Source: Opisthorchis felineus (taxonomy: Eukaryota; Platyhelminthes; Trematoda; Opisthorchiida; Opisthorchiidae). Taken from it: DNA of 64,000 bases. The stretch lies in assembly GCA_004794785.1 (NCBI GenBank), contig SJOL01008373.1, positions 23,555 to 87,554 on the forward strand, in the 5' to 3' direction. The notes below the pieces were generated by a model. It was not told the origin of the DNA and made no database searches. It saw only the letters and a program-made list of their open reading frames with translations. Positions within the stretch are counted from its first letter, which is position 1; every line of letters begins with the position of its first letter. The position numbers and the translations under genes were made by a program. Shown in pieces: positions 55,500 through 64,000 of the stretch.

Positions 55500-58400
55500 A
55501 TGGATCCTTCAAAACATGGCTTCCTCAAGCCATTTGATACTGTGGTTAACTTCAATGAAGATTTCCACTCGAGTAAGTCTCTGATTTGTTTTATCTATGT
55601 TCAGACTCCGGGGTTTCTGGAAAAATCGATGCTTATGCGGTTGGACCGAGTAATTGTGAGACAGAGACGGCCGTTTCGAACGGAAAAATCGCGGGAGATA
55701 ACACGAAACGAACGAAAACTGTGTGCAAGGCTCGAAGCGCGTCTCTACGAAAGCTGTCACGGGCTACACGGTCAAAGTCACGAAGTTCCTCTGGGAGACA
55801 TCGCCAGTCCGTGTCTGCTGAACCTCAGGCATATAGATCAAAACATCATAGTGAGTCTACCTCAACTGGTTCAGCCTTTCTAAGGGGGAAGAATTTCACT
55901 CCACCAGAAAGAGAACAACCCAAGCCCGCGGATTCTATCGCAGAAGACGGAAAAGTGCAGCATTCCAGACTCGAAACCCGCTTTACTCTGGGATCTAATG
56001 GTAAAGTACCTCCTGGTTCACCGCGAACTTTAGCTAGTTTGCGGCAGCGCTTTTCAGAACTGAATTCGAAGGCAGCCGTACGATCGAGGTTACTTTCGTC
56101 ACCAGCTTCGGAGGCGGGTATCTGCGTAGAACGTTGCACTATCGAGCACTCCCAAGCGTTTGTCGTGGATCCCACGGAGGAACATTTGGTCAATCTGACG
56201 TCAGTCAGCCCCAAACAAGACGACATTTTGTTAGGCCCACACTTGTCTTCACAAACGAAGGCATCTTCCTTGTCTCTTTCTGCTCTTCAGCAACGACTGT
56301 CTGGCTCCGATTTGGAAGAGGAGGTGATGCTGCTTCGCTGGAGGCTGGCTAGCCAGTCAATAAAAGCAGAAAAAGTTGCAGCCGAACTAGCTTCGGTCCG
56401 GCGGGTTGAAAGGGCAATCAGATCTGAACTCATCGATCTGAACCACAGTGGATCCGTCAAGGCAGACACTGTTTCAAATTTGACGACGAAAATAGCTGAA
56501 TTATACGCAGACATTGAGTCCCTCCGGTGTGCTCATTCACATGCGATAGATCATCAGACTGATTTACAAGCAGAAGTTACCAGTCTGAAACGATCGCGGG
56601 ATTGGTATAGTGAGCAACTTCGTGCAAAACAGTCTGCCCACGATCGGACTGAGGCGGACCTAAATCGTCTTCGTGGCTTACTGAAGGAAAACAATGATGT
56701 GAATCATCGTCTTACTCACGAAAACGCTTGTCTGCGAGCTCAAGTCGCGTGCACTACGGCAGCTCTTGCTGACGCGAAACGCAATATTTCTCAACAGCTG
56801 GAGTCCATCCGCGTAGATATGATTGAACGTGAGGTTATCTTTGAACGTATTGCCAACGAGAGAGCTGGTCTTGAAAAGATGAATGTTCGGCGTTCGGATG
56901 AAGTAAACGATTTGCAGACGGAAGTGTTTCATCTGAAAACTGAACTGAGCGCGACGGATGAGCAAGTAGCAAGACAACGCGCCCGGTTAGAGCAGCTGGA
57001 AGAAGCTCTTTCATGTGCCGAGACTCGACGTTCGGAACTTCAGGAGATGTTGCAGGCCGTTGAGCATCAACAGCAACTTCAGGAGTGCCAACTTAGCGAA
57101 AAAATGGCAGAACTTGCAGATGCTCTCATTCGTATTAACTCCTTAGAGACGGAATGTGAGCGTCAAGCTGGTTTGTTGCTCAGCACTGCAGAGGAACGCG
57201 ATGCAGCTCTTTCGGCTCTGGAGGCTGCTTGTAGAGAAAGGGATACATTGAACGCTTATCTTGGTACATTAAAAGCTAGTATGACAAAAATCGAGGAAAG
57301 CTTTGACAAGCTGAAGTATGAGCTACAGGCAAAGTCCAGTCAACTGTCAGAGTTGACGGAACAGAAAAGCCAACTTTATGCCCAGCTGGTAACGGCCCAA
57401 GCACAGCTAGAAGACGCGCATCGCTTGATTGTGCAGCTCAAAATGGAGGAGGTATCGGCAAGTACAGCCTTCAAGAGGTTGACGGCTGGCAGTGGTCAGG
57501 ACAACACAGGACTTGATACCAGCTTAGCTGATGCTGCCGTGCAGACTTCCGAATACCATTCAGGCGTTAACACTGACCTGCAAGTCAGTCACATGACAGT
57601 ACCTGTCGGTGGCCAGTCGGACTCCAGCCACCAGGATGCCAATTCGATACGTCTTCGAGGTCATTCGGAACCTCCTGCAATGATCCACTCGGACTCGCTA
57701 GATAGGTGTTGTGAAGTTCAGACATCGGGCGACACAACCACCAAGTTCTTTGCATCTTCGGGAAACCATGATTTCTCGTCTCAACCTACTCACGTGGTTA
57801 CTTCGGTTTCGCATCTTGAACACCATTCTTCGGAGTCGCTGCATCCATGTACTAAAAGCACGTCTCAAACGGACGACGCGACAGTGAGGACGACAGTGGA
57901 TGTACCAGGCGACGGCGAGAAATCAGAATTGCAGCATTGTATTATTTCTCTTCACAACATATTGGAGGCACCACTCTTCCCTTTAAGCGATCCCGAGAAG
58001 AAGCTATCCGCCGATTTGGTTTCGAACGGAGGGCAATTACTGTGGTCAGTTCCACCAGATTCAGGTATGTTTCTTTGTCGGTTTAATGCTTGCAATTCGT
58101 TGTTTTGCTTTAGGTACGGTCGGTCGTGGTTCCCTGTCTGTCCCTACTGTCGATTATAGTGATCAAACGGAATCTCTGGAGCCCCTCAGGACCGGGGTGT
58201 TGCCGGATGACTTCTCGGACAGTACTCTTGGTGGGATCTCTGCTTCAGCTGTCGACCCTGCAAATCCTGCTTCCTTTGGCATCTTGCCCCCTACGTCCAC
58301 TGATTTGAAGAAGCCAACAACATACGGTGGGGCGGTCGCGGCTGAACTCCGTTCAGCGGAGCTGGAGCTGCTAGATGTAGCGGAGCATAAGGCGGTCTTG

Positions 58401-58970
58401 TCACATTCTTCCATTACGGGCACTGAACAAATCGACCTTTCAGTCTCAAGTCATTCTACGGTAAATGCCTCAAATATCATAGTCAGCCAAGATTACTTAT
58501 CTTTTCAAACCGAACGGCCATGTGTAGTCGATGCACTATTTTCGGAAAGCTACGCGAACGGATTTTTTACCCCAGGGGACATAACAGCCCCCCACAAAGT
58601 CTATATAGCAGACTATATTCATCGTTTAGAAGAAGACCAAATGACCCTGAGAAAGGCTCTGTTGCTTTCTCAGAGGGACAGTGAGGAGGCGCTTTCTAAG
58701 CTGGCCGATGCTCTAAGAGAGGTGGAGCTACACTCGAGCATCGTGGAGAGTGAAGCAGCCGCTCGACAGAAGGCTGTGGAGGCCCATCAGGCAGCAAATA
58801 CCGAACTTCAGAATGCCACCTTCAGATTAAGAGAACTAGAGGCAGAAGTTGAAACGCTGCGTCGTGAAGTAACGTGCTTACGGACCGACATCCAGCAACA
58901 TCAAGAAGACCAGGAGTCCCTTTCGCTGGCACGCGCCGATGAACTTTCATCCTTGAGAGCAATAATCAAT
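55500..58970 (+). CDS. GOLGA3: Golgin-like coiled-coil protein, GOLGA3 (golgin-160) type, first three coding exons
   Basis: Exons 55500-55572, 55605-58064 and 58114-58970 join in frame (GT-AG introns of 32 and 49 bp) to 1,130 codons; the last exon ends in phase 0 at a GTGAGT donor, so more exons should follow. The start MDPSKHGF lies just after a CACAG acceptor (55,471-55,475), which could be a 5' UTR or trans-splice acceptor; an upstream in-frame start at 55,452 is less likely. Residues 1-250 are Ser/Arg-rich and unstructured. About 260-650 is continuous coiled coil, including SLKRSRDWYSEQL (351-363) and ISQQLESIRVDMIEREVIF (419-437), which match in order the golgin-160 region around its .WY..QL and I..QL..I..DM...E..F blocks. 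A Ser/Thr-rich region (650-1000) and a second coiled coil (about 1005-1130) follow. Golgins tether vesicles at the Golgi. Identity rests on remembered sequence. Confidence 0.8.
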
Positions 58971-61330
58971 GTGAGTTCGGTTACCTCCAGATAAACGCAA
59001 GGTAGTAATTTAGATATCTGATTGTGGTCTAATCGTATTAATGTCGTTCTTGTATGCTAAATTTCAAAGATACAGACTATATAGTCACCATAGGGCATTC
59101 ATCCAATTAGTGTGGCGAGCGTAGTAAAGTCTTGCTTCGATTACAAAGATGAGCTTATACATTCTTTTGTCGGGAACCTTTTGAGCTGTAAGTGGAAGAT
59201 GCCCATTCAACGCCCACACAGTTCCTTCCCCCAGTTCGGTTAACGGGCAAAGGCCTGACAATCTCCTGGACCTCTAGGTGGGAGTTTGAAGCAGCTGTGC
59301 CAACTTGTTCTTTAAAAGTTGTACTACTGTAGTTGCCATTGGCCAACCACCACTACCTCTTTCCCGGGATTATCGACCGAAGACTGCGATCCTATGTAGG
59401 TATGGATACTAGCTTAATCCACATACAACCGTAAAATACACGGACAAAAGTACCATCATGCCTCCCGCATGATGGTATCAGTCGGACCGCCTTGTTCGCC
59501 ATGTGCGCTGGTGTGGATAAGCGACGCGCAACTACTGACGTCACCTTTCCATTATCCTCTTAACTGCTCTCCCGCCCGCCGGTGGGCATTTCAGACAAGC
59601 ACGCAGAGAACAGCGATTGTACGCCACTACTCAGTTCTGCTTCTTTGTGTCCAGTGGTCAATTATCGGCCTTCTGTTGTTACCAAAGCCTTTGAAGTCTT
59701 AACCCTCAAACACACCAGTCAACAAGCTGCACCTTGGGTGCTTTACCGGTGGACGTTTGCTGTACTTTTGAAACTGGAATACAAGATCCAAGTACGATAA
59801 CAAAACGCACTGCGTGTCCAGACATTGTCGACTGCGAACTCCAGATGATTCCCTACTTACTGCACTGGTTGCACTTTGTGGGACCAGGTAAGTAACCGCC
59901 ACTTGCAGATCTTCGAAGACTCCGCGTGTTTGACCGTCGATGTATCTAATGCGTTACGTGGGTCTGATGGATCAGGCCAGTAATGCTGAGGCACGCCAGA
60001 TGATTTTCCCGGCATAAAACTCTCCCTCGATAGATCAGCTAGTCACGCTACTTAGGTTAAGCTGGCCGGGCCATATACATCGTACGCCAGGGGGCCGTTT
60101 ACTTCACACGGTCTTCTTCATCCGGTCATGTATCGGATGGCGGTGACTCATGGGCCGTCACTCTATGTTATGACAACGAAGAGTGGTTTTCACCAGTTAC
60201 TTCAGTCGCTTTCGTAACTGCTGACTTCCCGAATGGGGACCCCAGGGCAAGACACACCAATGTTCAGTGACCCTGACAGATATGGCTGTATCGCACAGTT
60301 AGTGACGATCTTGTGTGAAACTTATCGCCTTCACTGCTTAGCTCTTTCATTCCCCACCATAACAGACAAACCATTTACCGTCAGTGAACTGATTAAACCA
60401 TTGCTGCTAATGTGTGGCCCCGATTCCTTTGTTTTTGCCATTGCTGGACGAAGCTGTAGCAGCTGGAGCTACTGTATTTCGGTACACGGCTTGCTGCTTA
60501 AAAATGAACTGGCTGAGGTGAACTCCTTTTTACTTTGCCTTTTTACCTCGATGCTGCGACAAGCTGGCGGATGATGAACCTTTGTGTTCTACCTAACCTC
60601 GGTTGAATTTATTTAGGGACGGAATTGTATTCCAGGCGACAGGCGAGCCAATGATTATAACTGTATTAAAACATTTCACAATGGGATTGCTTCAACCATA
60701 GAAGTATGGGTCTTACGCTTATCATAACTCATCAGTGGTTGTAAGCCTACTGTGACATCCAATCTTAGCACGTGAGACACAAACTTGAGATCCACAAACG
60801 GGGCCTCTCTCGGGTAAAAGTACTCTGATCACATTTTCACATCACGCCAACTTCATAAGCACCGGCCAAAAATTGCGCTTTTCCTTGACATTAAAAGAGT
60901 TTTTTACTCTGTAGACAGGTGTATTTCTGCATATGTTTGGTCAAAGGGGAATGCTCCTGGGGTTTGTAAATATACTTGTGCTCTATTCTGGTGCTGTTGG
61001 TTGTTTAAGACTATAATTCGCTGTCTGAAATTTTCTCTGGGGTTCGGCGAGATGACCCCGTCTCTCTCTGTTCACTGTTTCAGTCGAAGTGTACATTTTA
61101 AGTAGTAGAGAGCCTTGATATGGAAACCAGGTTTGGATAGACCGTGGATTTAGACCGTTCAGACGGCATCTTGTTATTCAGCTATTGCCGGTCCACTCAC
61201 TCTACTATAAATAGTACTTCGGAAGTGGCCCTTTGTTTCGGGATGAGTTTTGCTTCCTCAAAGTGCACAATGTGGCATCGGGATTTTCAATCTGTTTGTG
61301 CCCTCCTGAAGTTCCTGCATTAGCCTTGAT
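58971..61330. other. Likely intron or intergenic sequence after golgin exon 3; no exon recognised
   Basis: The donor at 58,971 should open an intron, but I found no further coiled-coil exon on the plus strand. Frames up to 113 codons (60,233-60,574) show no heptad pattern or known motif. Confidence 0.45.
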
Positions 61331-61336
61331 TGTGAT

Positions 61337-61510
61337 GTGTCAGAAGTCAACGCACGAGTTATCAGGTGGCGGGAAATATCTGCGCACTTGAGTTATTTCT
61401 GGCGTCAAAAACAAAGTTCATCGAAGCCGAAGAGTGAGGCAACTGTGAAACTTGATCCCTGCGATCTGAGGACACTAAACAGCTCCAACTGTTTGATCAT
61501 CAATGTTTTC
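61337..61510 (+). mobile_element. Weak RTE-like LINE scrap
   Basis: EVNARVIRWREISAHLSYFWRQK, then KSEATVKL and CDLRTLNSSNCLI, follow the order of the RTE block 'eI..Ri.kAr.afa.LrhlWrr...s...K.rvy.atVr' and 'DLRRL.vFDhRCLR'. Similarity is low and the piece is short. Confidence 0.35.
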
Positions 61511-62196
61511 GGGGAAACTCAGGCGTTAGCTGGCTGTAGTACGTTCGTAATCAAATGATGCGTGAGTAACCGTTGGCGAATTAAAATCAGTGGAGCAGAA
61601 AACGAAGCTTATCAGATAAAGTTATTCGGGACATGCACCACGCATACCCAACCACCTTCTGTCAAAGGAAGCCCTGTTTTCTGACACAGCCTCTTGTTGG
61701 CGAAAAGCTCGCGAAAGATAGGCTATGACATGATAGCATGACTGCTGTAGGACATTGCTTTCCTGGTTGGCGTCTACGTGGTTCTCTTTGCATCTGGTCG
61801 GAAATTCCACAGGACGTAGCGTGTAATCGCTCCCACTGGCTAGCTTGCAGTGGGACTGCTTAGCTAAAATTTGTCCGCCCTTTTATGCTTGGCGCAGTTC
61901 TTTGTACGTCCTACTCAGATACAATGCTTATATGCGTCTAACTCGTTGATAGGTTTAGAATCTTCGTTGTTCTCCATGGGGACACAAGACTGTACGCACT
62001 AAGTTCCACCTTCCTTCTTTCTACTACTTACCGGAGCATTATTTTTCATGGGTATATGGCAAGCAAGCGCTAGTATTTGCAACTGGTATATTATCGACGA
62101 TGACGATGATGTTCCCATCGAGGGAACATTTGGACAAACGTATTGGCTCTGACGGAAGTGTCTGATAAAGTCGGTGCATGAATCCCAAAGACCCGA

Positions 62197-62400
62197 ATGA
62201 TGTCCACCAATTTGCGTGACTTGTGTCAAAAAGCTTATCACTGGATTTCCAAGTCGTGTATATCAAACTGTGGTGCTGTGTTGTATGGTTGCAAGATTTG
62301 TCCTTTGCCAGCGGATGATCTGAGGCATCTTCATGTTTTTGAACACCGATGTCTCAGCCACGTTGCTGGCATCGGATGTTGTCATCACCGTCGCTATTGA
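62197..62400 (+). mobile_element. RTE-type LINE fragment, plus strand
   Basis: A 67-codon frame gives NLRDLCQKAYHWISKSCISN, then VLYGCKICPLPADDLRHLHVFEHRCLSHVAGIG. This is the post-core block of RTE reverse transcriptases ('lLYGcEtWplR..DlRRL.vFDhRCLR.iAgI'). It ends in a stop at the position where the next block would begin. Confidence 0.68.
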
Positions 62401-62729
62401 TCGCAATACACCACTAATAAATGCTGGTGCCTACTAAAGAGTAGAAGGTTAGCGGTTTATTGCAGAAGACCTTATATCTCTATGCAAAACGATCAAGAAC
62501 AAGGTACCTACACTTTGAACAACGGGGTAAACGCATCTGAGCACCACATCGAAGTAAGACGACATCAGTAGGTATAACCCAGCGCCTTTCATGAACCCCA
62601 CACAACGTGAGCCTACCATACACAGACATACACTTCAAATGGGCAGACCGACTTGGAAGTGACAGCATGCTTGCCAATGAGACCGGTTGGGTTTCGTGTT
62701 TTGTGGAGTTTATAACCACATGCATGGAG

Positions 62730-63290
62730 GATCACGTGAGTACTAACCAGGGTGGCGTGATCATCCCACAGCAACCAGTTTGACGGTAGCCACCTTCATT
62801 TCGCGTTTCGGAGTCATGACCCATCCCCGCTAACCTTTCACCAACAAGGGTTCGGAGCTGAAAGCAGTGGTTTTTCGGTAGGCGGTAGTTGGACATACGG
62901 TGTACAGGCACCAGCCGCTTCAGCCTGATGAGTTCTATTCGGTACTCGAGTGGTTCTGATTCATTACCATGTATTCCCTTACGCAACACGTCATTGCGGA
63001 CACGCCGCAGTCAGCTAACATCCGCTATACTGCTAAGGCACCGATGTTCGACGTTTGAATCCGTCTAACGTCGGAGGGGGCAAGTTTTAGAACCATAGAG
63101 TTTGGCTGCTCTTACAGTCGCCTCGTACATACAGCCCTTTAGCTCTAGTGAAATTCCTTCTTGACACCATAAGTGACGAAAGTTCCCAAGGGTTGCTCGC
63201 GCCCTGATAATGTGTTCATTGTCTTCTGTCATGAGCCGCGGCTCATGCGGCTGCCCATACAAGTAAACTCATCAACAAACTCAAGCTCAT
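62730..63290 (-). mobile_element. RTE-type LINE fragment, minus strand
   Basis: Minus-strand frames read IIRARATLGNFRHLWCQEG, then YEATVRAAKLYGSKTCPLRR, RCLSSIADVS, RRVRNDVLRKGI and finally LKRLVPVHRMSNYRLPK. This is the same RTE block as at 62.2 kb but in the opposite orientation and longer. One stop and a frame change make it a pseudogene. Confidence 0.68.
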
Positions 63291-64000
63291 TTCCCTGAAG
63301 TTTTAGATAGCAACATGGGGACTCAAAATCAAGAAGCAACACTTCACACTTTGGAAATGCAAAACGCATAGTGGACTGTAGTTCACATCTGAAATTCCAT
63401 TTAGACTAGACTGTGCGGACTGGTGGTCGTCAAACGATAAGACAATGTCGTACGCATAGTCCGAATCTACTAATCCTTTTCTGGATGTTGTTTCGATAAC
63501 AAGAGCCTCAGGTCATTGAACTGTGAGTTCGTGCAATTTGGGTTCAAGCAGAAAATAAGGCTGACGGGAACTATGGGACAGCGCCTACCTAATGAGCCCC
63601 AAGAAGGGCGAAACCGATTTTCGAAGAGTTTTCAGCAATCTTGTGAGTAGTTTCCTTTATGAACATATACTGCGATATCGATGCTACGATATCGAATATC
63701 GTGCCGACTGAAACATAACGCGACCTTTGTGCAACACATTCAGTTGAAGCATATCATGAACGAGAGACTCAACTGAGTCTCCCCTGAAAACCAAATTGGT
63801 ATTCAGACAATCCAGTTAAGGTAGAGCATATAGATGCATGATTTCTTTAAGTAGCGCTGATGGAAGGTCAGCTATCGCGGTAGCTAGATGGTTATTCAAG
63901 GCGCTTCAACTGATGGAGGATCCAAACTCACAGATCACCGCTGGGGTTGAGCAGTTCGAATGACATATAGAAGCCGATGGCCAACTTAACTGTTGCTGTA
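63291..64000. other. Stretch with no recognised gene
   Basis: No frame with recognisable motifs and no repeat copy identified. The window ends here, possibly within the large intron of the golgin gene. Confidence 0.4.

Noticed and set aside
60233..60574. 113-codon plus-strand frame downstream of the golgin exons
   Set aside because: No heptad repeats, so not a further golgin exon, and no other family recognised.
1..64000. Bacterial features such as operons, Shine-Dalgarno sites or CRISPR arrays
   Set aside because: The genes have spliceosomal introns and the repeats are eukaryotic retroelements; no regularly spaced direct-repeat array was seen.

Overview
The window looks like nuclear DNA from a flatworm, most likely a digenean trematode (fluke); I cannot name the species. 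The evidence is eukaryotic split genes with a bimodal intron size (many introns of 31-49 bp beside introns of 1.6-4.9 kb), AT-rich gene-poor sequence, and a dense mix of RTE, CR1/Jockey, Penelope-like, BEL/Pao and Ty3/Gypsy relics with tRNA-derived SINEs. Most open frames in the window are short and random.

Layout. Positions 1-9,000 are mostly unannotatable, with one Penelope-like reverse transcriptase scrap near 6.1 kb. Two single-exon minus-strand genes of exactly 229 codons (9,266-9,955 and 17,567-18,256) are clear paralogs of each other and match no family I recognise; a LINE scrap (11.2 kb) and a 308-bp solo LTR (15.4 kb) lie between them. From 23,064 to 35,286 the minus strand carries a full nine-exon gene for the cyclin-dependent kinase CDK20 (CCRK), with all catalytic motifs intact and consistent splice phases. 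Its large introns hold RTE remnants and SINEs. From 36.8 to 53.1 kb is a nest of transposons: a LINE 3' fragment, a long CR1-like LINE split by a Ty3/Gypsy element with two 308-bp LTRs and an assembly gap (45,043-45,640), a possible MULE transposase scrap, a BEL/Pao relic and a second, inverted LINE 3' fragment. A compact palindrome-rich element follows at 54.1-54.3 kb.

From 55,500 to 58,970 the plus strand carries the first three coding exons (1,130 codons) of a golgin-like coiled-coil protein that most resembles GOLGA3 (golgin-160); its 3' exons were not found. The last 5 kb contain RTE scraps in both orientations.

CDK20 and the golgin gene are transcribed divergently, about 20 kb apart, with the transposon nest between them. 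CDK20 is expected to act in ciliary kinase signalling and the golgin at the Golgi; nothing in the sequence links their functions. The best candidate for something undescribed is the pair of 229-codon paralogs.
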